Source of the DNA: an uncultured Adlercreutzia sp.
Lineage (GTDB): Bacteria; Actinomycetota; Coriobacteriia; Coriobacteriales; Eggerthellaceae
Length of the DNA: 32,029 bases
Reading direction: 5' to 3'
Assembly: GCA_902478715.1 (NCBI GenBank)
Contig: CABSMC010000025.1
Location: 1-32,029 of the forward strand
The notes below the pieces were generated by a model. It saw nothing but the letters and a program-made list of their open reading frames with translations, was not told the origin of the DNA and made no database searches. Made by a program: the position numbers and the translations under genes. Within the stretch, counting starts at the first letter, position 1, and each line of letters opens with the position of its first letter. This document shows, piece by piece, positions 23,594 through 31,077 of the stretch.

Positions 23594-24013
23594 ATGAAGA
23601 ACTTGCAACTGCTGGCGCCCATCGCGGCGCTTATCTGCGCCGCCATAGTGTGCGGAGCCGTGCTTCTGTGGGCGCCGGTGTGCTCGGGCACGCTTGAACT
23701 GGCTAACGGCAACATGGTGCCCATGCGCTGCGCCTATACGGCGAAAGTCGAGCTGCTGCTTGCCCTTATCCTGGCTGCCGTGGCGGTGGTGGCGCTCGTG
23801 ACGAAGTGGCCCATGACCGTGGCGCTGGTGCTGCTGTCGCTCGCCATCGTGCTGCTCACCTTCGACACGCCACTCTCCATCGGCGTCTGCAAGAGCGCCG
23901 ACATGGCCTGCCAGAGCACGGCGCTGTGGCTGCGCATCGCCGGCGGCATCTCCGCTGTGGCCACCCTCGCCGGCGCCCTGCTCAACCCCGACCGCAAACG
24001 CGTCGCGGAGTAG
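23594..24013 (+). CDS. DUF4418-type small membrane protein
   Basis: This 139-aa integral membrane protein has about four hydrophobic helices. The ATG at 23594 follows AAAGGGGA by 5 nt and the preceding propeller gene by 11 nt. The sequence pattern (APVCSG near residue 30, then MRCAYTAK near 46, and a Cys-containing loop GVCKSADMACQS near 100) fits the DUF4418 family, which has no established function. The four conserved-looking cysteines all fall in or next to loops predicted to face outward. It is the last gene of the ABC, propeller and DUF4418 unit. Family assignment is from memory of the pattern and is moderately firm. Confidence 0.78.
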   Translation: MKNLQLLAPIAALICAAIVCGAVLLWAPVCSGTLELANGNMVPMRCAYTAKVELLLALILAAVAVVALVTKWPMTVALVLLSLAIVLLTFDTPLSIGVCKSADMACQSTALWLRIAGGISAVATLAGALLNPDRKRVAE

Positions 24014-24064
24014 GACGCCCTTCTCGCGAACGCATGCGAGACTGACTCCCTTCTCCGGGGAATC

Positions 24065-24164
24065 TGGAAAATGTGCTTTTTCGAATTCTAAAAACGCCCT
24101 ATCTGACCTGGTAAAACTCGAATAATACCAGGTCAGACCCTCATCCAAAAAAGCACATTTTCCA
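24065..24164. repeat. Nested perfect inverted repeats (intergenic palindromic element)
   Basis: Outer arms: TGGAAAATGTGCTTTTT (24065-24081) and its exact reverse complement (24148-24164). Inner arms: TCTGACCTGGTA (24102-24113) and TACCAGGTCAGA (24126-24137). The RNA would form a two-stage cruciform-like hairpin of 100 nt. It lies downstream of the DUF4418 gene and upstream of the DUF3990 promoter. It may act as a terminator, but the nested perfect arms and lower GC suggest a MITE or REP-like element. Confidence 0.72.
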
Positions 24165-24186
24165 ACCTTCGCAGACAATGGGGAAA

Positions 24187-24240
24187 TTGATCTGGCTATG
24201 TTTTCGTGCTAGTATCTATATCACTGTAGCGATATAGATA
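24187..24240 (+). promoter_or_regulatory. Promoter with overlapping perfect operator for the DUF3990/XRE pair
   Basis: TTGATC (24187-24192) and TAGTAT (24210-24215) are separated by exactly 17 bp. TATCTATATC (24213-24222) and GATATAGATA (24231-24240) are perfect 10-bp inverted arms with an 8-bp spacer, covering the -10 edge and the expected transcription start. This is a classic autorepression layout, and the XRE-type protein at 24915 is the natural repressor. Confidence 0.75.
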
Positions 24241-24251
24241 GGATGACTACT

Positions 24252-24911
24252 ATGCGCGAAGTGCTGCGCTTGTACCATGGATCGCCAATTCGAGTGAAGC
24301 GCCCCCTTTTTGGTGTGGGCAATCCCTACAACGACTACGGTTTGGGCTTCTATTGCACGGAGTCGTTTGAGCTTGCCTGCGAATGGGCCTGCCCGAAGGC
24401 AAAGGATGGGTTTGCGAACGCCTATGACCTTGAGCTCGCGGGCTTGCGCGTGGTGGATCTGGACGCCGAGCCTTACGGTACCATCGAATGGCTTGCGGTG
24501 CTTTTCGCCAATCGACAGTTCGACGTTCCGACGAGTCTTATGGAGGCCGCTAAGTCCTACGTGGCGGCCCGATACCCGTCGGAGTTGGGCGAAGCGGACG
24601 TGGTCGTGGGCTACCGTGCTGACGATTCCTACTTTTCTTTTGCCCGGGCATTTCTGGAGAATCGCATCAGTCTCGCACAGCTTGAGCGTGCGATGAAGCT
24701 TGGTGGGCTGGGGCGTCAGGTGGTTGCGGTGAGTGAGGCAGCCTTCGGGGCGCTCAGGTTCGTAGGAGCCGAGCCCGTGTCAGCATCGCTCTGGCATGAG
24801 AAGCGTATGAGACGAGATGAGAAGGCGCGCCAGGACTTCGATCGCATTCTGCACAAGGAGTCCTTTGACCCCAACGATGCGTACATGCTCGACTTGATGA
24901 GGGAGAGGTAG
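24252..24911 (+). CDS. DUF3990 protein, ADP-ribosyltransferase-fold, probable toxin
   Basis: This 219-aa cytosolic protein has N-terminal motifs LYHGS (His9 in residues 7-11) and NDYGLGFYCTES (Tyr34), which match the DUF3990 pattern and correspond to the His and Tyr positions of the ADP-ribosyltransferase fold. The catalytic acidic residue cannot be placed with confidence. The ATG at 24252 is preferred over 24243 because AGGA lies 8 nt upstream. The gene is followed after 3 nt by an XRE-family gene and preceded by a promoter with a perfect operator, the layout of a toxin-antitoxin module. Toxicity and target are inference; the family has been proposed to modify proteins or nucleic acids. Confidence 0.83.
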   Translation: MREVLRLYHGSPIRVKRPLFGVGNPYNDYGLGFYCTESFELACEWACPKAKDGFANAYDLELAGLRVVDLDAEPYGTIEWLAVLFANRQFDVPTSLMEAAKSYVAARYPSELGEADVVVGYRADDSYFSFARAFLENRISLAQLERAMKLGGLGRQVVAVSEAAFGALRFVGAEPVSASLWHEKRMRRDEKARQDFDRILHKESFDPNDAYMLDLMRER

Positions 24912-24914
24912 GCC

Positions 24915-25571
24915 ATGGGGGAGTATCGATACGCCGTCGTCGAGCTGCCGCCTTCGCCTTATGCTCACGATCTGCAAGAAGTGCTGGCATTCGTTTTCGA
25001 TATCGGGGTGAACTTGGCCGGGTGCACGGGCGAGCAGGTGGCCCAGGCGTTCATGGCGTCAGGTTTGGCCGAGGAGTTTGAAAAGCAGAATCCGGTGTAC
25101 GTGGCGGGCAAGTCGTCCTATGACTTACTGCGCATCATGGTGCCTCTGCTCCCGTGCGATGAAATGCCCGCGCCGTGTCTTCGCTATGACCGGACGCCGG
25201 ACTTCTGGGTCGGGTGGGTGCTTGCGCATTACCAGATGGTCACGGGTTGCTCCTACCGGTCCATCTTCGCGACCGCCACCTATGACGAGATTCGCTCCAT
25301 GTATTGGCCGCTGCACGAGGCACCTGAAAGCAAGTTTGTCGCCATCTTCGACGAGATGCGCACCGAGCGCGCGAAGGCCACCAACTTGCGAACTCTGCGC
25401 GAGGCGGCAGGTCTTTCTCAATCGCAACTAGCAAAGGCATCGGGGGTGGGCGTCCGCTCCATCCAGCTATACGAGCAGCGACAGAAGGACATCAACAAGG
25501 CCCAGGGCATAGCCCTCTACCGCCTGTCCCGTGCCTTGCGTTGCACCATGGAGCAGCTGCTGGAGCGATAG
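24915..25571 (+). CDS. XRE-family HTH protein, probable antitoxin and autorepressor
   Basis: This 218-aa protein has an uncharacterised N-terminal region (about 1-150, including DFWVGWVLAHYQM) and a C-terminal XRE helix-turn-helix (about 156-214: LRTLREAAGLSQSQLAKASGV, then VRSIQLYEQRQKD). Having the DNA-binding domain at the C-terminus leaves the larger N-terminal part free to bind the partner protein. It starts 3 nt after the DUF3990 gene with AGAGG upstream. The operator at 24213-24240 is its likely site. A perfect hairpin at 25599-25627 ends the unit. The role as antitoxin is inferred from layout only. Confidence 0.85.
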   Translation: MGEYRYAVVELPPSPYAHDLQEVLAFVFDIGVNLAGCTGEQVAQAFMASGLAEEFEKQNPVYVAGKSSYDLLRIMVPLLPCDEMPAPCLRYDRTPDFWVGWVLAHYQMVTGCSYRSIFATATYDEIRSMYWPLHEAPESKFVAIFDEMRTERAKATNLRTLREAAGLSQSQLAKASGVGVRSIQLYEQRQKDINKAQGIALYRLSRALRCTMEQLLER

Positions 25572-25598
25572 AAGGGGCACGCGCCCTGCAGTTTATCT

Positions 25599-25627
25599 CG
25601 ATTCTGAACGCACTGCGTTCAGAATCG
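25599..25627. terminator. Bidirectional hairpin terminator between XRE and LuxR genes
   Basis: CGATTCTGAACGC (25599-25611) pairs perfectly with 25615-25627 around a 3-nt loop. It lies between two convergent genes that end within 30 bp on either side. A short T-run (CTTTTAG) follows on the plus strand. Confidence 0.75.
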
Positions 25628-25636
25628 TGCCTGCTT

Positions 25637-27454
25637 TTAGCGTCCCTCGGGTTCGAAGCTTTCTACGAGGTCGATGAGCTCTTGGCGTTTGTGGATGTCC
25701 AGCTTCACGTAGATGCGTTTGGAATGGGTGCGCACGGTGTTCTCGGAGACAAACAGCAGCTCGGCGATGTGGGCCACGGTGTTGCCGCGGGCGATGAGCT
25801 CGGCCACCTCCGCCTCGCGGGCCGACAGACCGTAGAACTCGCGCACTGCCGCCATCTGCTTCGAGAAACGGTCGCGAAAGGCAGCGCCATCTCGGGTAGC
25901 TGCAGTGCTACCGGACGATGCGCTATGAGGCGCTCCCTGCGCGTGATCTCCGCTTTCGGCTTGCGTACCGATGGTATTGGCAGCGCAGAGGAGGGGATCC
26001 GCGATTGCGGCATCCTTTCCTTCGACACCTTCTTCAGAAACAGATGCTGATGCTTCCGAGGCGGCGGATGGTGTGTCGGTCATGGCGGCTGCGCTGTCGG
26101 CACGGGCGATCACGCGGCTTGCGGGCCCTTTCTTCCCGCCGCGCTGGAGGGCCAACAGCTCGATCTCGTTGATGTCGGTGTCGGCCAGCACGCGGCGGAA
26201 GCCTCCCTGGCCGATGAAGTACATGATGCCGAGAAGGTACAGTGCCGCAATCGTCACCAGGGCAAGGGGCGGCAGGCCGCCCAGGGCTCCGCCGGCCGCG
26301 GTGGCCGCGCCGACAGCAGCGGCTCCCGCGTCTCCAGCCCCGCCGGCCGCTGCGCCCCCGGCGCTCCCTGCGACTAGCCCTTCCAGCACCGATCCGCCGA
26401 GAAATCCCACATCGTGCAGACCGTACATGATGCCGCCGAACACGCCGTAGATGAACACCGGGTTGATGCCGCCGTCCCGAGACACCTGGGCGCACTGGAT
26501 CATCATGAGCACGATGGCCACCGACCACAGCGCGTACAGCCCGGCTGCGAGCCCTTCCGCATAGCTGTCTCCCAAAAGCGGCAGCAGTAAAAAGCCGGTC
26601 GTCACCACGGGGAAGAACACCCGGTAGCTCGTGGCCACGTTGATGCGCAGGCTCTTGGTAGCCCACACGGCCAGAAGCGCCACGGCCGCCACCAGCATCG
26701 CCCCCATGGAAAGGGCGTTCACGAGCGTGCCCACCTCCGGGTCGCCAATGGCGAGCGAGCGCATGACGCCGGTGCAGAACCCCAACGTGCCAAGAGAAAG
26801 CGCCGGTCGCCAGACGGTGGCGAGTACGTGGCGGTACGTGCGCCGATGCTCGCGGGGTACGTCCTCGAACATGGGCTGGTCAAGATCGATGGAGCGACTC
26901 TTCAGCACGGCGGCCAGTCCGAAGAGGGGCAGAAAGACGCAAGGGATGAGGTAGGCCGTCACCGCTACGGGGATAAGGTAGAGCGCGAAGTACAGCACGG
27001 CCGCCCATGCCGTGCCGGCGATAAGGTTGCCCATACCCTCGCGCGCGTCCTGGCTGGCGAAGAGGCGCTGCCACAGCATATAGAATCCGGCCGACCCCAC
27101 GCCGAGCAGCGCGCCGCCGATGCAGACGAGCGGCACGGTGGCACCGCGCAGGTACATGGCTGCGATAAGCAAGCACCAGCCGCCCATGTAGGGTACCGTC
27201 ACCGCCTTCACCATGAATCGTCGCGTCTCGGCGGGGAAGAACCACGTGCCGGCGGCGCTCGCCAGAAACGTGGCGGTGAAGGCCACGGACTCGGCGGCGA
27301 AGAACCACAGCATGACATCGGCGGTTTGGAAAGCGAGCGGCAGAAACGGGAACACGCCGCCCCACACGCTGGCGGCGTTGATGGCGAGGAAGAGCCCGTA
27401 GCCGAGCGAGGCCACGTTCGGCCGCAGAAGCCCTAAAACGGTTTGGAAATTCAT
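25637..27454 (-). CDS. LuxR-family regulator with multi-span membrane N-terminus
   Basis: This 605-aa membrane-bound transcription factor has residues up to about 430 forming roughly eleven or twelve hydrophobic helices arranged like a small-molecule transporter, including a Gly/Ala-rich stretch before the last helix. An acidic Ala/Ser-rich linker follows, then a C-terminal LuxR helix-turn-helix (last 66 residues: LSAREAEVAELIARGNTVAHIAELL, then VSENTVRTHSKRIYVKLD). The start at 27454 is set by GGAGGGGG; an upstream extension to 27667 is unsupported. Such regulators are abundant in Eggerthellaceae and are usually divergent from molybdoenzyme operons, as here, where they are thought to sense the enzyme's substrate. 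No receiver domain is present, so sensing is probably through the membrane domain. Confidence 0.92.
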   Translation of the reverse strand: MNFQTVLGLLRPNVASLGYGLFLAINAASVWGGVFPFLPLAFQTADVMLWFFAAESVAFTATFLASAAGTWFFPAETRRFMVKAVTVPYMGGWCLLIAAMYLRGATVPLVCIGGALLGVGSAGFYMLWQRLFASQDAREGMGNLIAGTAWAAVLYFALYLIPVAVTAYLIPCVFLPLFGLAAVLKSRSIDLDQPMFEDVPREHRRTYRHVLATVWRPALSLGTLGFCTGVMRSLAIGDPEVGTLVNALSMGAMLVAAVALLAVWATKSLRINVATSYRVFFPVVTTGFLLLPLLGDSYAEGLAAGLYALWSVAIVLMMIQCAQVSRDGGINPVFIYGVFGGIMYGLHDVGFLGGSVLEGLVAGSAGGAAAGGAGDAGAAAVGAATAAGGALGGLPPLALVTIAALYLLGIMYFIGQGGFRRVLADTDINEIELLALQRGGKKGPASRVIARADSAAAMTDTPSAASEASASVSEEGVEGKDAAIADPLLCAANTIGTQAESGDHAQGAPHSASSGSTAATRDGAAFRDRFSKQMAAVREFYGLSAREAEVAELIARGNTVAHIAELLFVSENTVRTHSKRIYVKLDIHKRQELIDLVESFEPEGR

Positions 27455-27775
27455 CGCGCGCACCCCCTCCCGACGTTGCCGCTGTGCGGTAATCCGTGGT
27501 GAACAGTATAGCGTGGCCACGAGTTTCCGTCTTGGCGAAATGGAAAAAGGGTGATAGAGTGATCGCCTGTGAACTGGGGAAATGCGAAAATCACACGGAG
27601 TATGTGACACGCTCGCTGCGGCAGGGGGCCTATGATGCGGCCCGTCGGGAGCGACGGTGAACGCCACCGCGACCGACGCGAGGCGCCGCCTTCCACGGCG
27701 CCGCGGGCCCGATCCTTACGGAAGAGGGGCGGGCCGCAGAAGAGAAGAGATTCGCAAGAGGAAAGGGAGGGTACC
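27455..27775. promoter_or_regulatory. Divergent control region between LuxR regulator and DmsA-like operon
   Basis: A stretch of 321 bp without a supported gene. For the regulator (minus strand), TATACT (complement of 27505-27510) with AAGACG 17 bp upstream gives a leader of about 44 nt. For the enzyme operon, TATGAT at 27631-27636 is a possible -10 without a good -35. TCACACGGAGTATGTGA (27591-27607) is a 5-bp inverted repeat with a 7-bp spacer just upstream, a plausible LuxR-type site. GGCGCCG at 27682-27688 and CGGCGCC at 27696-27702 would form a leader hairpin. Confidence 0.45.
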
Positions 27776-30217
27776 ATGACGAACTCCGAGAAGACCGCTC
27801 TGTCTCGCCGCACGTTCGTGAAGGGATCCGCACTGGCCGGCCTTGGGGCCGCCGCCGTAGGCACCACGTCTCTGTTCGGCTGCGCGCCGCAGGGCACCGG
27901 CTCCGGAGACGCCGAGCTCGCCGAAACCGGCGACACCGCGCCGGTCGACGAGAAGATCTGCTGGACGCATTGCCATGTGAACTGCGGCGGCGCTTGCGTG
28001 CTGCAGTGCCATGTGGTTGACGACGAGATCACCTACGTGGAATCTGACAATACCGGCGACGCTTCCTTCGGTGGTTTCCAGGCTCGCGCTTGCCTGCGCG
28101 GCCGTTCCATCCGCCGCTGGATCAACGGCGAGGATCGCCTGAACTATCCCATGAAGCGCGTGGAGGGCTCCAAGCGCGGCGAGGGCAAGTACGAGCAGAT
28201 CAGCTGGGACGAGGCTCTGGATACCATCGCCTCCGAGTTCAAGCGCATCACCGAGGCTTACGGCAACGAGTCCGTCTTTATCCAGGAGTGCTCCGGCGTC
28301 GAGCAGAACGTGATCATGAACAACCCCTGGTTCCGTCTGTTCAACCTGTGCGGCGGCGTGGTCACTCGCTACGGCAACTACTCCAACGGGGCGCTGACCT
28401 TCGGCGCCCAGCTGTACACCTATGGCGGTGGTTGGGGCAAGCGCTCCTTCAAGACGCTGACCGACGGCGAGCTGGTGGTCATGTTCGGCAACGCCCCCTG
28501 CGACACCCGCATGGCCGGCGACGGCCACGGCTACGATCTGCTGGTGGCCATGGAACAGAAGAACGTGCGCGTCATCTGCATCGACCCACGCCGCAGCGAG
28601 ATCGCCACGAACCGCGACGTGGAGTGGATCCCCATCCGTCCCGGTACCGACGCGGCGCTCGTGGCCGGCATCGCCCATGAACTCATCGCCAGCAATCTGG
28701 TGGATGTGGACTTCCTGCACACCTACTGCGTCGGCTACGACGAGGAGTCCCTGCCTGAGGGAGCCCCGGCAAACAGCTCCTATTACGCCTATATCATGGG
28801 CACCGGCTACGACATGGTGGAGAAGACCCCGGCATGGGCTGCCGCCATCACTCAGATTCCCGAGCAGCGTATCATAGATCTCGCCCATGAGATCGGCGAA
28901 GCCAAGCCCTGTTTCATCTGCCAGGGCTGGGGCCCGCAGCGCCGCACCAACGGTGAGACTGCGGCCCGTGCCATCGCTCTTCTGCCCCAGCTCGTGGGCC
29001 AGGTGGGGCTGCCCTCTACGAATTCCGGCCTGCGCGAGGGCAACGGCGGCTTTGAGCTGAACTCGCTGCCCACCGGTGATAATCCTATCGAAGTGAAGTT
29101 TCCGAACTACCTGTGGCCCGAGGCTATCAAGGACGGCACGAAGCTCACGGCCCTGAACGCCGGCATCCAGAACGCCGACGCGCTGCCCGCGCCCATCAAG
29201 ATGATGATCAACTACGGCAACAACATGCCGGCCAACCAGAACGGCGACATCAACTTCACCACCGACATCCTGCGCGACGAGAGCCTGTGCGAGTTCATCG
29301 TTTGCTACGACGTGGTCATGACCGATTCCGCCAAGTATGCCGATATCATCCTGCCCGACCTCACCCCGCAGGAGACTTGGACGCTTTCCACCCAGGGCGA
29401 GAACAACGACACTCAGGGCATTTGGTTCGGCCAACCCACCACTTCCGCCAAGTTCGAACGCCGCGAGGTGTACGAGGTGTGCGCCGATCTGGCCGACCGT
29501 TTGGGCGTGAAGGATGCCTACACCGATGGCGGTAAGACCCGCGAAGACTGGTGCCGCGAGTTGTACGAGGAGTTCCGCGCCGAGAATCCCGACGCCCCCA
29601 CCTGGGAAGAGGGTCTGGCGGCCGGCCTGTGGAAGAAGGATATGGAGGTGGACAACGCCACCGATCCCTTCATCGAGGATCCGACGGCCAACCCGCTGGA
29701 GACGGCCACGGGCAAGATCCAGATCTACTCCCCCGAACTGGCCGAGTTTGCCGCCACGTGGGAGCTACAGGAGGGCGACGTCATCTGCCCCATCCCGATC
29801 TACGTGCCCGGCTTCGACGGCCCCGACTCCAACACCGAGGAGTACCCGCTGCAGTTCACTGGCTATCACACCAAGGCCCACACCCATTCCAGCTACGCCA
29901 ATAATCAGATCATTCAAGACGCTCATCGCCACAATGTCTGGATCAACCCGCTGGATGCGGCCGAGCGCAACATTAAGACCGGCGACATGGTTCGCGTGTT
30001 CAACGACCACGGAGAGATCCTCATCGAGGCAAAGGTGACCGACCGCATCATGCCTGGCGTGGGCGCTATCCCGCAGGGCATGTGGCACGACGCCGACATG
30101 GACGGCGACCGCGTGGACAAGGGCGGCTGCATCAACACGCTGACGAGCCGCCACTGCACCCCGGTGGCCAAGGCCACGGGCCAGCACACCATCATCGGCC
30201 AGATCGCCAAGGCGTAA
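27776..30217 (+). CDS. Tat-exported DMSO reductase-like molybdoenzyme catalytic subunit (DmsA-like)
   Basis: This 813-aa catalytic subunit starts at 27776 after GAAAGGGAGGG. A Tat signal SRRTFVKG (10-17) leads into a hydrophobic stretch ending LFGC36, a lipobox-like site. The cluster motif is canonical: Cys66-x3-Cys70-x3-Cys74-x31-Cys106, followed by LRGRS. Ser203 in RYGNYSNGAL aligns with the Mo-ligating serine of DmsA, which has the pattern HYGTYS. Other family signatures are PMKRV, FGNAPCDTRM, DPRRSEIAT and PIRPGTDAALVAG. It is followed by a DmsB-type subunit 16 nt later, but no DmsC/NrfD anchor is in the window. The likely reaction is reduction of an S- or N-oxide or another organic acceptor; substrate specificity cannot be read. 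Confidence 0.92.
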   Translation: MTNSEKTALSRRTFVKGSALAGLGAAAVGTTSLFGCAPQGTGSGDAELAETGDTAPVDEKICWTHCHVNCGGACVLQCHVVDDEITYVESDNTGDASFGGFQARACLRGRSIRRWINGEDRLNYPMKRVEGSKRGEGKYEQISWDEALDTIASEFKRITEAYGNESVFIQECSGVEQNVIMNNPWFRLFNLCGGVVTRYGNYSNGALTFGAQLYTYGGGWGKRSFKTLTDGELVVMFGNAPCDTRMAGDGHGYDLLVAMEQKNVRVICIDPRRSEIATNRDVEWIPIRPGTDAALVAGIAHELIASNLVDVDFLHTYCVGYDEESLPEGAPANSSYYAYIMGTGYDMVEKTPAWAAAITQIPEQRIIDLAHEIGEAKPCFICQGWGPQRRTNGETAARAIALLPQLVGQVGLPSTNSGLREGNGGFELNSLPTGDNPIEVKFPNYLWPEAIKDGTKLTALNAGIQNADALPAPIKMMINYGNNMPANQNGDINFTTDILRDESLCEFIVCYDVVMTDSAKYADIILPDLTPQETWTLSTQGENNDTQGIWFGQPTTSAKFERREVYEVCADLADRLGVKDAYTDGGKTREDWCRELYEEFRAENPDAPTWEEGLAAGLWKKDMEVDNATDPFIEDPTANPLETATGKIQIYSPELAEFAATWELQEGDVICPIPIYVPGFDGPDSNTEEYPLQFTGYHTKAHTHSSYANNQIIQDAHRHNVWINPLDAAERNIKTGDMVRVFNDHGEILIEAKVTDRIMPGVGAIPQGMWHDADMDGDRVDKGGCINTLTSRHCTPVAKATGQHTIIGQIAKA

Positions 30218-30233
30218 GAGAGGGGAATGAACC

Positions 30234-30857
30234 ATGACTCAGTACGGTTTTCACTTCGACGGAACGCGCTGCACCGGCTGCAAGACCTGCGTGCTCGCTT
30301 GCAAGGATAAGAACAACCTGCCCAACGACATCAACTTCCGCAACGTCTACGAGTACGGCGGTGGCACGTGGAACCAGGATGCTGCGGGCTGCTGGACCCA
30401 GGACACCTTTACCTACCACGTGTCGGTGGCCTGCAACCATTGTGACATGCCCATGTGCATGGCGAACTGCCCCCAGGGCGCCATCGAAAAGGATCCTGAC
30501 ACCGGCGAGGTGAGAAGCGATCCCGAGAAGTGCATCGGGTGCGGCACCTGCTCGAAGACCTGCCCCTACGGTGCTCCCAAGGTAGACATGGAAGCCATGA
30601 AGTCGGTGAAGTGCAACATGTGCGCCGATCGCGTGGCCGAGGGCAAGCAGCCCATCTGCGTGGAGGCCTGCCCTCTACGGGCCCTGGACTTCGGCGATAT
30701 CGAGGAGCTGCGGGCCGCTTACGGTGACGACGCGGAGATCGCGCCTCTGCCTGCGGCCAGCGAGAGCCAGCCGAACCTGGTGATCACGGCTCCCGTGGGC
30801 GCCAAGCCGGTCGGCGATAGCACCGGCGCCATCATGAACGAGCTGGAGATCATGTAG
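30234..30857 (+). CDS. dmsB: DmsB-type 4Fe-4S electron-transfer subunit
   Basis: This 207-aa protein shares with E. coli DmsB its length and distinctive segments (QYGFHFDGTRCTGCKTC at the N-terminus, VYEYGGGTW, CPLRALDFGDIEELR). Sixteen cysteines fall in four groups: 13/16/19/23, 67/70/75/79, 100/103/106/110 and 127/130/142/146. Electrons should pass through it to the DmsA-like protein encoded 16 nt upstream. It lacks a signal peptide and is expected to travel with the Tat substrate. The ribosome site is GAGGGGAA. A hairpin at 30857-30891 directly after the stop separates it from the next Fe-S gene. Confidence 0.94.
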   Translation: MTQYGFHFDGTRCTGCKTCVLACKDKNNLPNDINFRNVYEYGGGTWNQDAAGCWTQDTFTYHVSVACNHCDMPMCMANCPQGAIEKDPDTGEVRSDPEKCIGCGTCSKTCPYGAPKVDMEAMKSVKCNMCADRVAEGKQPICVEACPLRALDFGDIEELRAAYGDDAEIAPLPAASESQPNLVITAPVGAKPVGDSTGAIMNELEIM

Positions 30858-30891
30858 GTTCCGTTCGCCCTGACGACGGGACGAACGAACC
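30857..30891 (+). terminator. Hairpin terminator after the DmsAB-like pair
   Basis: GGTTCCGTTCGCCC (30857-30870) pairs with GGGACGAACGAACC (30878-30891) with small bulges around a 7-nt loop, starting at the last base of the stop codon. There is no U-tract after it, so confidence is moderate. Confidence 0.5.
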
Positions 30892-31034
30892 GGCCGACGC
30901 TGCGGCTCCGGCAGGCACTTGCCTCTGCGCTTTACCGCTTACCCTCACGTACGAAGTACGCTCGGCCGCGGTTCAGCGCAGATCCAGGCGCCTGTCGGAG
31001 TCTCGCTGACTTTCTTGGGCGCACTGGTGTGCGG

Positions 31035-31040
31035 TAGAAT
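31035..31040 (+). promoter_or_regulatory. Possible -10 box (TAGAAT) for the second DmsB gene
   Basis: TAGAAT lies 38 nt before the GTG start at 31078. The -35 is poor (TTCTTG at 31012-31017, 17-bp spacing). Together with the hairpin at 30857-30891 it suggests separate transcription of this gene. Confidence 0.3.
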
Positions 31041-31077
31041 GTTGGCGGCATTATTAGAGGTTCGGAAGGGGGCGGAC

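Noticed and set aside
9665..24911. Functional pairing of the macrodomain hydrolase with the DUF3990 ADP-ribosyltransferase-type protein
   Set aside because: Writer and eraser of ADP-ribose would be attractive, but the genes are about 14 kb apart in separate units and the DUF3990 gene has its own adjacent partner.
24243..24911. Start of the DUF3990 gene at the first ATG (24243)
   Set aside because: AGGA overlaps this ATG, whereas it lies 8 nt before the ATG at 24252, which also brings the LYHGS motif to the usual distance from the N-terminus.
27716..29434. Minus-strand open frame of 572 codons opposite the DmsA-like gene
   Set aside because: Mirror of a highly biased coding frame; no ribosome site and no recognisable motif.
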